Below are positions 1 to 9,753 of a DNA stretch of 64,000 nt, in pieces; within the stretch, counting starts at the first letter, position 1; each line of letters starts with the position of its first letter. The notes under the pieces are model-generated. The model was not told the DNA's origin. It did no database searches and saw nothing but the letters and a program-made list of their open reading frames with translations. This DNA is from Collinsella sp. GTDB lineage: Bacteria > Actinomycetota > Coriobacteriia > Coriobacteriales > Coriobacteriaceae. The translations under genes and the position numbers were made by a program. The DNA is taken from the NCBI GenBank assembly GCA_019419455.1, contig DXZW01000023.1, positions 11,177 through 75,176 of the forward strand, written 5' to 3'.

Positions 1-1157
1 ACGGGCATGCCATCGACCATGCGCGGCGCGCGGTCAAACGTGTTGGAAACTAACAGCAGCAGCTGGCCGTCCTCTAATCGCAGGTCAAAGTCGACGAATC
101 GCTTTCCTTGGGGTGCGGCGCTTGCGGCGGTGATAGCGTTTTCCAAGGCATTTGAGAGCACGCTAAACAGGTCGGCGTCACCTACGTGGATGGTTTCGGG
201 TACGGCGGCGCGCAGGTTGGCGGTAATGCCGTTTCTATTGATATCCGAGTTAAATGACGAAAGCGCGATGTTTACGGTCTCGTTGGCGCAGAAGCGGCGT
301 ACGGCGGTGCGATCGCCGGCTTCGCAGGGTTCATCGATGCGTTTGAGCGCCTCGTCGGTGTGGCCCTCCTCAATTAAAGCGGCCAGGCCGCGTAGGAAGT
401 GGCGCATATCGTGGCGAAGAATCGACAGCTCGCACCCAGATTGACGCCAAGCCTCGAGCTCTTTGATGGCGGCGTTGTCGCGGGTTTCGAGCATCCAGCG
501 CTCTCGCTCGGCGGTTTCCTTTTCTTCGTATTCGCGCAGGTAAACGGCAAGAAACATAAGATAGAAGGCACAGAGCGCAAATGCCAAAAACTCAACCGTC
601 ACCACCGAGCCCGAGTGGAACAGCGTGGTGTAGACGTTGGTGGCATAGTCAAAGACGTAATAGACGAGCGGCAGGATTAAAAGGATGCCCAGCTCGGTGG
701 TGCTTTTAATCGCCAAGCGCGGACCGATGTCGCCGGCCCAATGCAACAGGACGGCAAAGACGGCGAGTGTGGTTGCGATGCGCGCCAGATAGTACGCGAT
801 CTGAGAATCGGTTGCGGCAAATGCGGCGATGCCCATCCAATTGCTGAACTGGCAGCTCAGATAGGCACTCGTAATGCCGAGCACGGCAAGCAGCGGGCTC
901 AGGCGGTAGCGCGCGCACAAATAGATGACGAGCGGCAGATGCACGACGAGCGGATATACCTGGCGGGCAAAAAGCTCGCCGCCGACGGCATTGGCGAGGC
1001 CAAATGCGCATCCGGTTACGGCACCGACCAACACCAGTTCAAGCGCATGACGCCGGTTGATCTCGACACCGCACAGTGCCGCCGAGGCAAAGACGCCAAA
1101 GAGCAGCGTCGTGGCGTGGTGGATTGCCCAAAGGACCATTTCGACCGAGGAGACCAT
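1..1157 (-). CDS. GHKL-family sensor histidine kinase (C-terminus outside window)
   Basis: Reading leftward from the ATG at 1157, the frame stays open to the window edge (about 385 residues). The N-terminal half is strongly hydrophobic with about six membrane segments, starting MVSSVEMVLWAIHHATTLLF. A linker follows (EYEEKETAERERW), then a phosphoacceptor-like box LSILRHDMRHFLRGL and the start of an ATPase region containing FSVLSNALENAITAA, the N-box of GHKL kinases. This is the architecture of AgrC/LytS-like peptide- or envelope-sensing kinases. The start codon shares its A with the stop of the upstream response regulator gene (TGATG), so the two are translationally coupled and probably form one two-component system. 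The ligand cannot be told. Family confidence is high; the missing end holds the G-boxes. Confidence 0.88.
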   Translation of the reverse strand, partial: MVSSVEMVLWAIHHATTLLFGVFASAALCGVEINRRHALELVLVGAVTGCAFGLANAVGGELFARQVYPLVVHLPLVIYLCARYRLSPLLAVLGITSAYLSCQFSNWMGIAAFAATDSQIAYYLARIATTLAVFAVLLHWAGDIGPRLAIKSTTELGILLILPLVYYVFDYATNVYTTLFHSGSVVTVEFLAFALCAFYLMFLAVYLREYEEKETAERERWMLETRDNAAIKELEAWRQSGCELSILRHDMRHFLRGLAALIEEGHTDEALKRIDEPCEAGDRTAVRRFCANETVNIALSSFNSDINRNGITANLRAAVPETIHVGDADLFSVLSNALENAITAASAAPQGKRFVDFDLRLEDGQLLLLVSNTFDRAPRMVDGMP

Positions 1158-1879
1158 CAGCGTCTCCCACCCTCAAAGCGCGCCGCAAAGTAGGCGTCTT
1201 GGAATCCCTGCTTGCAGCTGCGCGAAAGCGGGATGCACGCGCCCGAGCGCATGACGATGTCCGTGCGGTCAAAGTGATCGATATTGCGCAGGTTGACCTG
1301 GTAGCTGCGGTGGCATTTAAAGAAGACCGCGTTTTGCTCCAAGCGGTCCTCGACGCTGCGGAACGACTCGAGTGCCTCGATATCGCGTCCGTCGCGCAGG
1401 TGGAAGACCACGTGCTTGTTGCGCGCCTCGGCATATTCGATGTCGGACAGGCGCAGGGCGTGGTAGCCAAAGGAAGTTTTGATCACGAGTTCGTCGGTTG
1501 CCGCCGGGCGCATGCTCGAAAGCTCGTCGAGTAATCGCGCCAGGCGTTCGTAAGTCACGGGCTTGAGCAGATAGTCGAAGGCGCGGACCTCGTAGGATTC
1601 CAGCGCGAACTCGGGCGACGAGGTGAGGAACACCAGGCGCACGGCGGTGTCGGCCTGGCGCAGTTCGCGTGCGGTGTCCATGCCGTTGACGAGCGGCATG
1701 ATCATATCGAGCAAGATGATGTCGGCGCGCGATGCGGCATGGCGGGCCAGCAGGTCCTCGCCGCGCGTGACGAGCGCAACATCGACCGCCGTGCCCGTCT
1801 CGGTCGACCAACGGTCGATCATCCGGTGCAGTCTATCTAGAAAAGCGACATCATCGTCGCAGGCAATAATCTTGAGCAT
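1157..1879 (-). CDS. LytTR-family response regulator
   Basis: A 240-residue two-domain regulator. Residues 1-120 are a receiver domain with the acidic pocket IACDDD and the phosphoacceptor Asp58 in IILLDMIMP, followed by a conserved Thr/Ser (FLTSS) and Lys (LLKPV). Residues 130-235 are a LytTR DNA-binding domain, with the motifs IEYAEARNKHVVFHL and FFKCHRSYQVNLRNI typical of AgrA/LytR. The gene is the first of a two-gene unit with the histidine kinase and overlaps it by one base. Such pairs usually control secreted peptides, bacteriocins or cell-wall genes, but no target is visible nearby. The downstream neighbour on the other side, nadA, is divergent. Confidence 0.93.
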   Translation of the reverse strand: MLKIIACDDDVAFLDRLHRMIDRWSTETGTAVDVALVTRGEDLLARHAASRADIILLDMIMPLVNGMDTARELRQADTAVRLVFLTSSPEFALESYEVRAFDYLLKPVTYERLARLLDELSSMRPAATDELVIKTSFGYHALRLSDIEYAEARNKHVVFHLRDGRDIEALESFRSVEDRLEQNAVFFKCHRSYQVNLRNIDHFDRTDIVMRSGACIPLSRSCKQGFQDAYFAARFEGGRR

Positions 1880-2086
1880 TCGGCCCCCTTAAGTAGTTCG
1901 ATTTTGCCACATCGGGCACGCGCCGCTTGCGGGGGTGCGGACCGTTTGCGCCTCACGGCGTGCAGCTCGCGCCGAGCGGTATTGCGGTGGCGAAAGATGC
2001 TTCCTGCGCTATCGAGAGCTCGGCTATCCTCAGCTTGTCAGTTCGAAAATGGACCTGCCATATGATTGAATCTTTATTTCAACTTT

Positions 2087-2130
2087 ACACCTAGGTTTAC
2101 AGCTGTCTTGTCAGCTGTAAACCTAGGTGT
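2087..2130. promoter_or_regulatory. Perfect 19-bp palindrome upstream of nadA, probable NiaR operator
   Basis: ACACCTAGGTTTACAGCTG (2087-2105) is repeated as an exact reverse complement at 2112-2130 around a 6-base spacer. The outer ACACCTAGGTGT-type halves and inner TTTACAGCTG halves could each serve as a half-site. It lies about 40 bases before the nadA start, and the last gene of the operon encodes a NiaR-type 3H-domain repressor, so autoregulation by niacin is the obvious inference. It could instead be a transcribed hairpin. Confidence 0.7.
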
Positions 2131-2171
2131 CATACTAAAGCCCCAAGATTCGCCAAAAGAGAGGGGCCTTG

Positions 2172-3197
2172 ATGGCACAGAGCGCGAACATGGATGCGTC
2201 GGAGCTTGCACGCGATATCGCGGCCGGCCTAGCATCGGCAACGACGGCAACGGAGCGCGCGGCACTGGTGCCCGCAGAGCTCGTCGAGGCCATTCAGCAA
2301 CTAAAAACCCAACGTGACGCGGTGATCCTGGCGCACTATTACGTGGCGCCCGAGGTCCAAGCCGTTGCCGATTACGTCGGCGATAGCTTCTACCTGGCAA
2401 AGCTCGCCAAAAGCCTGCCGCAGCAGACCATCGTGTTGTGCGGCGTGGAGTTTATGGGCGAGAGCGCCAAGCTGCTCAATCCCACTAAGACCGTGCTGCT
2501 GCCCGAGCCGGGCGCGGACTGTCCCATGGCGCACATGGTCAAGCGCGAGACGGTCGACGCGGCGCGCGCCGAGTACGGCGACGACCTGGCTGTCGTCTGC
2601 TACGTCAACTCCACGGTCGAGATCAAGAGCTGGAGCGACGTGTGCGTCACCAGCTCCAACGCCGTTAAGATCGTGTCCGAGCTGCCGCAGCAGCATATTC
2701 TGTTCATTCCCGACCAAAACCTGGGCCGCTTCGTAGCCGAGCAGGTGCCGCAAAAGCACGTCATCCTCAACAACGGCTACTGCCCGCGTCATCACATCAT
2801 CACCGTCGAGCAGATCGTCGACGCGACGGAGGCCCACCCCGACGCGCTCGTGCTGGCGCACCCCGAGTGCAAGGCCGACGTTCTGGCCGAGGCCGACTAC
2901 ATCGGCTCCACCGCCGGCATCATCAAGTATGCCGAGGAGTCCGACGCGAGCGAGTTCATTATCGTGACGGTCCGCGGCGTGCTCTACGAGCTCGAGCGCC
3001 GCTGCCAGGGCACCGGCAAGAAGTTCTACTTCCCCGCGGTGCAGCCCACCTGCGTCAACATGGATCTCATCACGCTCGAAAAGCTCGTGCGCTGCCTGGA
3101 GACGGGCGAGGGTGAGGTGCAGATCGGTGTGTCGGACGAGGCTGCCGACCAGGCCAAACTTACGCTCGACCGTATGCTCGAGTACGCAGCGCGCTAG
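2172..3197 (+). CDS. nadA: Quinolinate synthase NadA
   Basis: A 341-residue enzyme that condenses iminoaspartate with dihydroxyacetone phosphate to quinolinate, the second step of de novo NAD synthesis, using an oxygen-sensitive [4Fe-4S] cluster in the cytoplasm. Three cysteines sit in the expected contexts: CGVEFMGESAK, NNGYCPRHH and PTCVNMDL. The signature segments YVNSTVEIKSWSD and GSTAGIIKYA are also present. The start is taken at the ATG at 2172 behind a GAGAGGGG ribosome site; the TTG three bases earlier is a possible alternative. First gene of nadABC-niaR, preceded by the palindrome at 2087-2130. Confidence 0.97.
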   Translation: MAQSANMDASELARDIAAGLASATTATERAALVPAELVEAIQQLKTQRDAVILAHYYVAPEVQAVADYVGDSFYLAKLAKSLPQQTIVLCGVEFMGESAKLLNPTKTVLLPEPGADCPMAHMVKRETVDAARAEYGDDLAVVCYVNSTVEIKSWSDVCVTSSNAVKIVSELPQQHILFIPDQNLGRFVAEQVPQKHVILNNGYCPRHHIITVEQIVDATEAHPDALVLAHPECKADVLAEADYIGSTAGIIKYAEESDASEFIIVTVRGVLYELERRCQGTGKKFYFPAVQPTCVNMDLITLEKLVRCLETGEGEVQIGVSDEAADQAKLTLDRMLEYAAR

Positions 3198-3200
3198 GAC

Positions 3201-3235
3201 AATGTGGCATGAGGGATGGTCCCTTATGCCACATT
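3201..3235. repeat. Intergenic hairpin between nadA and nadB
   Basis: A 16-bp stem, AATGTGGCATGAGGGA (3201-3216) against TCCCTTATGCCACATT (3220-3235), with a 3-base loop and one G-T pair. It lies between the nadA stop and the nadB ribosome site and has no T-tract, so it is not an obvious terminator. It may stabilise or attenuate the operon mRNA or be a dispersed REP-like element. Confidence 0.7.
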
Positions 3236-3252
3236 CAAGGGAGAGGATTCCT

Positions 3253-4629
3253 GTGGAAACCAAGCAATACCCCGATATGGAGTGCGACGTCGTCATTGCC
3301 GGCTGCGGCGTGGCGGGCCTGTACGCGGCGCTCAACCTGCCGACGAGCACGCGCGTGATCATGCTCTCCAAGGGCGCGGTCGACGAGTGCGACTCGATGC
3401 TCGCGCAGGGCGGCATCTGCGTGCTGCCCGAGGGCACGGACTACGATGCCTTCTTTGAGGACACCATGCACGCCGGCCATTACGAGAACCGCCGCGAGAG
3501 CGTCGACATCATGATCCGCTCGAGCCGCTCGGTCATCAACGACCTGCTAGCGATGGGCGTGGATTTTGAGCGCAAGGCCGATGGCAGTCTCGACTTTACC
3601 CGCGAGGGCGCACACAGCCGTCCGCGCATTGCCTTCCATGCCGATATCACCGGCAAGGAGATTACGACCAAGCTGCTTCAGGCTGTCCGCAAGCTGGACA
3701 ACGTGCAGATTTTTGAGCACGTGGCCATGACCGACATCCTAACGGGCGAGCGTGACGGCGCCACGGTGTGCACCGGCGTCGTCGCCGTTCCCGTGGACGA
3801 GAACAGCTCGGTTCGTCCTGCCGACGAGCTGGCAAATGCCGCCGAGGGCGTGCATGCCGGCGAGCCGTTTAAGATCCATGCCCGCCACACGCTGTGGGCG
3901 ACGGGCGGCATCGGCGGCGTATACGACCATTCGACCAACTACCCGCAGCTCACGGGCGATGCCTGCTACATTGCTCAGGAGCATGGCATTAAGATGGAGC
4001 ACCTGGACTACGTGCAGATCCACCCTACGGGACTGTTCTCACCGCAGCCGGGCCGCACCTTCCTGATCAGCGAGAGCTGCCGCGGCGAGGGCGCGATTTT
4101 GCTCAACGCCGCTGGCGAGCGCTTTACCGACGAGCTTCAGCCGCGCGATGTGGTCGCCGCCGCCATTCGCGAGCAGATGAAGCAGGACGGCACCGAGCAC
4201 GAGTGGCTGAGCTTTGCCCCCGTCGAGCGCGATGTGGTGACCGGGCACTTTGCCAACATTCGCGCACGTTGCCTGGAGGACGGCCGCGACATCTTGGACG
4301 AGCCCATCCCCGTTACGCCCACGCAGCACTACTTTATGGGCGGCGTGTGGGTCGACAAGGACGGCCGCACCTCGATGCCCGAGCTCTACGCCGCGGGCGA
4401 GACGGCTTGCAACGGTGTTCACGGCAAGAACCGCCTTGCATCAAACAGCCTGCTCGAGGCACTGGTCTGGGGTCGTCGCGCCGCGTGGTATATGCGTACC
4501 GGCGAGTCGCTGGCCGTGGAGCAGGCGGGCGATCCCGCGCTCGATGGCCGTCATCGCGCCCTGAGCGCCGATACCCTGGCAATCGATGATTTGGCCCGTG
4601 CCGCCGGCACGCAGGCCGTGGAGGAGTAG
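3253..4629 (+). CDS. nadB: L-aspartate oxidase NadB (short form)
   Basis: A flavoprotein that oxidises L-aspartate to iminoaspartate, the substrate of NadA. The N-terminus carries the FAD-binding motif VVIAGCGVAGLYAALN, followed by the fumarate reductase/succinate dehydrogenase flavoprotein fold, with RGEGAILLNAAGERF, HYFMGGVWVD and the C-terminal flavin motif GVHGKNRLASNSLLEA. The GTG start at 3253 is chosen because GGGAGAGG precedes it; longer open frames run back into nadA. At 458 residues it is shorter than the roughly 540-residue E. coli enzyme and ends soon after the flavin domain, so the usual C-terminal helical domain is missing or much reduced. In an anaerobe, fumarate rather than oxygen is the likely electron acceptor. 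Confidence 0.95.
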   Translation: METKQYPDMECDVVIAGCGVAGLYAALNLPTSTRVIMLSKGAVDECDSMLAQGGICVLPEGTDYDAFFEDTMHAGHYENRRESVDIMIRSSRSVINDLLAMGVDFERKADGSLDFTREGAHSRPRIAFHADITGKEITTKLLQAVRKLDNVQIFEHVAMTDILTGERDGATVCTGVVAVPVDENSSVRPADELANAAEGVHAGEPFKIHARHTLWATGGIGGVYDHSTNYPQLTGDACYIAQEHGIKMEHLDYVQIHPTGLFSPQPGRTFLISESCRGEGAILLNAAGERFTDELQPRDVVAAAIREQMKQDGTEHEWLSFAPVERDVVTGHFANIRARCLEDGRDILDEPIPVTPTQHYFMGGVWVDKDGRTSMPELYAAGETACNGVHGKNRLASNSLLEALVWGRRAAWYMRTGESLAVEQAGDPALDGRHRALSADTLAIDDLARAAGTQAVEE

Positions 4630-4632
4630 ACC

Positions 4633-5493
4633 ATGAATCCCATTACCATGAAGCTCGTCGTCGATGATCTGATTCTGCAGGCTCTGCGCGAGGACATTAC
4701 CTTTGAGGACGTGAGCACGGCGAGCGTGTGTCCCACGGCGCGTCCCGCCACGGTGGAGCTTATCGCCAAGGCCGATGGCATCATCGCCGGCTTGGATGTG
4801 TTTGCCCGCACCTTTGAGCTGCTGGATTCGCAGAGCTCGGTGCTGCTCGACGTTGCCGATGGCGACGAGGTGCACGCCGGCGACCATGTGGGTCAGGTGC
4901 GCGGCGATGCGCGCGTGCTGCTTTCGGGCGAACGCGTGGCACTCAACTACCTGCAGCGCATGAGCGGCATCGCTACCTACACGCACAGCATGGCCGCGGC
5001 GCTCGAGGGAACCAAGACCGTGCTCGTCGACACGCGCAAGACCACGCCGGGCATGCGCGTGTTTGAGAAGGCGGCGGTCGAGATCGGCGGCGGCAGCAAC
5101 CACCGCTACAACCTGTCGACAGCCGTCATGCTCAAGGACAACCACATCGATGCCGCCGGTGGCGTGACGCGCGCGATCGAGATGGCGCGCGCCCATGCGT
5201 CGTTTACCACGACGGTCGAGATTGAGTGCGAGAACCTGGACATGGTACGCGAAGCCGTGGAGGCCGGTGCCGACATTATCATGCTCGACAACATGACCCA
5301 TGACGACATGGCTGCCGCGATTGAGCTTATCGCCGGTCGCGCCAAGACCGAGTGCTCGGGCAACGTGGACGCCAGCAATATCCGTGCACTCGCCGACCTG
5401 GGCGTTGACTTTATTAGCTCGGGGGCGCTGACGCACTCTGCGCCGATTCTCGACCTCTCGCTTAAGCACCTGCGTCTGCTGGACGGTAAATAA
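4633..5493 (+). CDS. nadC: Nicotinate-nucleotide pyrophosphorylase (carboxylating) NadC
   Basis: A 286-residue quinolinate phosphoribosyltransferase that converts quinolinate and PRPP into nicotinate mononucleotide, the third step of the pathway. Recognisable segments are EDITFEDVSTAS near the N-terminus, ERVALNYLQRMSGIAT, the substrate-binding DTRKTTPGMRVFEKAAV, KDNHI, and EIECENLDMVREAVEAGADIIMLDN. Length is normal for the family. It starts 3 bases after the nadB stop and its own stop overlaps the niaR start by one base (TAATG), so translation is coupled through the operon. Confidence 0.97.
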   Translation: MNPITMKLVVDDLILQALREDITFEDVSTASVCPTARPATVELIAKADGIIAGLDVFARTFELLDSQSSVLLDVADGDEVHAGDHVGQVRGDARVLLSGERVALNYLQRMSGIATYTHSMAAALEGTKTVLVDTRKTTPGMRVFEKAAVEIGGGSNHRYNLSTAVMLKDNHIDAAGGVTRAIEMARAHASFTTTVEIECENLDMVREAVEAGADIIMLDNMTHDDMAAAIELIAGRAKTECSGNVDASNIRALADLGVDFISSGALTHSAPILDLSLKHLRLLDGK

Positions 5494-6038
5494 TGGACGC
5501 CCGCGAGCGTCGCCGTGCCATCATGGGCGTGCTCGAGCGAGCCAAGGGCCCCGTCTCCGGCAGCGCACTTGCTCGTGAGGTGGGTGTGAGCCGCCAGATT
5601 GTCGTGCAAGACATCGCCCTGCTGCGCGCCGATGGGCACGATATCGTGGCGACCAATCGCGGCTACGTGCTGCAGGAGGCCCCCAGCAGCCCCGCTGTGC
5701 CCACACGCTTGGTCAAGGTTCGCCACGGCGTGGAGCAGGCAGGCGATGAGCTTACGAGTATCGTCGACGCCGGAGGCGCCGTGCTCAACGTGATCGTCAA
5801 TCACCGCGTGTACGGTAAGATCACGGCCGACCTGGACATCCGCAATCGTCGCGATGTTGAGCGCTACCTGCACGATATCGAGAGCGGCAAGAGTTTCCCG
5901 CTGCTAACGGTGACGAGCGGCTATCACTTCCATCGCATCGCGGCGGAGGACGAGCAAACCCTCGACGAGATCGAGGCGATGCTCAAGGAGAAAGGCTACC
6001 TAGCAGACCTCATGCCTTACGAGGACGATCTATCGTAG
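5493..6038 (+). CDS. niaR: NiaR-type transcriptional repressor of NAD synthesis (3H domain)
   Basis: 181 residues. Positions 5-60 form a winged helix of the HTH_11 type (SGSALAREVGVSRQIVVQDIALLRADG). Positions 70-175 form a 3H domain, with its histidines visible in VKVRHGVEQAG, VIVNHRVYGKI and TSGYHFHRI. In Firmicutes this family (NiaR/YrxA) binds nicotinic acid and represses NAD synthesis and niacin transport genes. As the last gene of nadABC it probably represses its own operon through the palindrome at 2087-2130. Function by homology is strong; the operator assignment is inference. Confidence 0.92.
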   Translation: MDARERRRAIMGVLERAKGPVSGSALAREVGVSRQIVVQDIALLRADGHDIVATNRGYVLQEAPSSPAVPTRLVKVRHGVEQAGDELTSIVDAGGAVLNVIVNHRVYGKITADLDIRNRRDVERYLHDIESGKSFPLLTVTSGYHFHRIAAEDEQTLDEIEAMLKEKGYLADLMPYEDDLS

Positions 6039-6094
6039 CCGACGCTGCAAACGCCCTTAAGCGGCAATCTGCAGCGGTGCCAAATTAGTTATCC

Positions 6095-6143
6095 GCACAA
6101 AAAAGGAGGCCTCCGCGGCGATGCGGAGGCCTCCTTTTTGTGC
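6095..6143. terminator. Bidirectional terminator between niaR and the ferredoxin gene
   Basis: Near-perfect stem GCACAAAAAAGGAGGCCTCC... pairing with ...GGAGGCCTCCTTTTTGTGC around a short GGCGAT loop. A-rich left and T-rich right arms give a T-tract on both strands, which suits the convergent niaR and ferredoxin genes. Confidence 0.9.
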
Positions 6144-6177
6144 ACGGTGTACTTTTGAGTGTGCAAGTGGGGAGTTG

Positions 6178-6363
6178 TTACTCCTCGACGATCTCGGTGA
6201 TCGCGCCAGCGGGGCAAGCGTCCTGGCAAGCGCCACAGGCGACGCAGGAGTCCTCGTCAGCGACGGTGGCGACGTCCTGGAGCTCCAGAACGCCAGCGGG
6301 GCAGGTGTCGACGCAAACGCCACAAGCGATGCACTCGTCGGCATCAATTACGGGATGAGCCAT
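6178..6363 (-). CDS. 2[4Fe-4S] bacterial ferredoxin
   Basis: A 61-residue electron carrier starting MAHPVIDADECIACG. Two full cluster motifs are present: CIACGVCVDTCP (Cys11, 14, 17, 21) and CVACGACQDACP (Cys40, 43, 46, 50), with the internal pseudo-symmetry typical of clostridial ferredoxins. The ATG at 6363 is preceded by GAGAGGAA; an upstream in-frame ATG would add 22 atypical residues and is rejected. Single-gene unit ending at the terminator at 6095-6143. It serves as a soluble low-potential donor in anaerobic metabolism; the partner enzyme is unknown. Confidence 0.95.
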   Translation of the reverse strand: MAHPVIDADECIACGVCVDTCPAGVLELQDVATVADEDSCVACGACQDACPAGAITEIVEE

Positions 6364-6429
6364 GGTAGTTTCCTCTCTGTTGACCGACGCTACAGACGAT
6401 GCGCGCCGGTTTGATTCGGGCAAAAACAT

Positions 6430-6766
6430 ACCACGGGAGCGACCGTTTGCAATACCCTCTGGCCGGCATCTTCATACCGTTCGCCGAGTATGCCAAGGTT
6501 TACTAAAAAACGTGCAGGTGGGGCCGTTGAGCTGCGCAAATGTTAGCTAAAGGTGACTTGAAATATTGAGCTATTGAGCGAGCTTTTGGAAAGCGCATCC
6601 CGTTATTTAGCCGTGAAACGGGTCGCGCTTTCCCCCGGGGTCGCCTCAAGCCACCCCATGCGGCCTCGGGCCCAAACCTCAGCCATCTCTACATAGATCT
6701 CGATAGATTTGCCGAGAACTCAATCAGTGCGTCTACCTGCGCATTTGTGAACCTAAACTCTCAGCA
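6430..6766. other. Intergenic region upstream of the dnaK promoter
   Basis: No open frame here looks coding. It holds the hairpin repeat at 6588-6633 and otherwise unassigned DNA before the dnaK promoter element. Confidence 0.6.
6588..6633. repeat. GGAAAGCGC-type hairpin repeat
   Basis: GGAAAGCGCATCCCGTT (6588-6604) pairs with AACGGGTCGCGCTTTCC (6617-6633) with two mismatches. Related hairpins lie at 42181-42240 and 42250-42295, so this is a dispersed element rather than a gene-specific terminator. Confidence 0.65.
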
Positions 6767-6806
6767 ATAAGAAATCTTATATGAATTGACTTAGATTTTG
6801 TATATT
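6767..6806 (+). promoter_or_regulatory. dnaK promoter with putative HspR operator
   Basis: The block ATAAGAAATCTTATAT-N5-GACTTAGATTT followed by GTATATT recurs with the same spacing upstream of clpB (16061-16102). Its outer parts are palindromic (TAAGAAATCTTA; AATCT...AGATT). TATATT at 6801-6806 could be the -10 box. Because HspR is encoded in the same operon and controls dnaK and clpB in other actinobacteria, this is the best candidate for its binding site, although it differs from the classic HAIR sequence CTTGAGT-N7-ACTCAAG. Confidence 0.65.
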
Positions 6807-6907
6807 CCGGCCCATAAGGGGATACACTACATCCTGAAAGACAAGCCGAAACACCGCGCGATAGATCGTCGAGACGGCGCGAACGCAAAAGAGAGAGGGA
6901 ATTTCTA

Positions 6908-8800
<1,893 letters not shown>

Positions 8801-8802
8801 TC

Positions 8803-9645
8803 ATGTCCGCCCGTAAAGCTCGCACGGAGGCGGCTGCCGCCGGCGCCGCCCCCGTTGACTCTGAGGAGAAGGACGTGAAGATTCCCGTAGAGGCCGCAGA
8901 CGATACCGAGGTCAATGAGGCCCCGGCCGCCGAGGCTGCCGAGAACCAGGTAGAGGATTCCAACAAGGAGGCGACGATGACCGAGGACGAGATGGTGGAA
9001 GCCGCTATCCGCGCCGGTGAGGAAGCCGCCGACAACGACTTTAAGCTCAAGTTCGAGCAGGCCCAAAAGGAGCTTGCCGACGTGCGCAATGAGCTCGATG
9101 CTGCGGCAGAGGCCCAGAAGGCCGCCGAGGACAAGGCGAAGGACGCTACCGAGCGAACCGCTCGTCTGCAGGCCGACTGGGAGAACTTCCGTCGCCGCAC
9201 CGCCAACGAGCGCATCGCCGAGCGCGAGCGCGCGACCGAGAAGCTCGTCACCGCGCTGTTGCCGGTGATCGACGATATCGAGCGCGCGATCGACCATGCC
9301 CGCAGCCAAGAGCTTTCCGACGACTTTAAGCAGTTCGTCGATGGCGTTGACGCGGTACATGCCAAGCTGCTCGATGTGTTTGCGCACGAGGGCGTTGAGC
9401 CCATCGATCCCAAGGGTGAGGCGTTCGATCCGCTCGAGCACCAGGCTGTGGGTCGCGTCGAGGACGCATCGCAGTACGACGAGACCGTCAACGACGTGTA
9501 CCAGAAGGGCTACCGCATGGCGGATCGCATTCTGCGTTCCGCGATGGTGACGGTGACCTACGGTGGCGAGAAGCGCCCTGCACCGGAGCCCGAAGCGGCG
9601 CCCGAGGATGCTACGGCCGATACGGCCGAGAGCACCGAGGAGTAA
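8803..9645 (+). CDS. grpE: Nucleotide exchange factor GrpE
   Basis: A 280-residue co-chaperone that releases ADP from DnaK. An Ala/Glu-rich, probably disordered N-terminus (1 to about 70) precedes a long coiled coil (LKFEQAQKELADVRNELDAAAE, residues about 82-125). The GrpE core contains LQADWENFRRRTANE and ends with the beta-domain motif LEHQAVGRVEDASQY...VYQKGYRMADRILRSAMVTV. The annotated ATG at 8803 has only a weak ribosome site, whereas an in-frame ATG at 8977 follows AAGGAGG; a shorter 222-residue protein is therefore possible. Cotranscribed with dnaK and followed by a terminator. Confidence 0.95.
   Translation: MSARKARTEAAAAGAAPVDSEEKDVKIPVEAADDTEVNEAPAAEAAENQVEDSNKEATMTEDEMVEAAIRAGEEAADNDFKLKFEQAQKELADVRNELDAAAEAQKAAEDKAKDATERTARLQADWENFRRRTANERIAERERATEKLVTALLPVIDDIERAIDHARSQELSDDFKQFVDGVDAVHAKLLDVFAHEGVEPIDPKGEAFDPLEHQAVGRVEDASQYDETVNDVYQKGYRMADRILRSAMVTVTYGGEKRPAPEPEAAPEDATADTAESTEE
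8965..8979 (+). promoter_or_regulatory. Internal ribosome binding site and ATG within grpE
   Basis: AAGGAGG at 8965-8971 lies 5 bases before an in-frame ATG at 8977 (MTEDEMVEAA). It is much stronger than the site before 8803 and leaves the coiled coil and GrpE core intact, so it may be the true or a second start. Confidence 0.5.
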
Positions 9646-9650
9646 TTGAG

Positions 9651-9680
9651 AAGGGCCCCGGGGCAACACCCGGGGCCCTT
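9651..9680 (+). terminator. Terminator after grpE
   Basis: A perfect 12-bp GC-rich stem, AAGGGCCCCGGG against CCCGGGGCCCTT, with loop GCAACA and a short T-rich tail. It may be partial, lowering dnaJ-hspR expression relative to dnaK-grpE. Confidence 0.8.
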
Positions 9681-9753
9681 TCTGGCCTAGTGCCATATGA
9701 CAGTATGAGCCGCCGTCCGCAGGGGCGGCGGATATAACAGGAGAGGAGCTACG

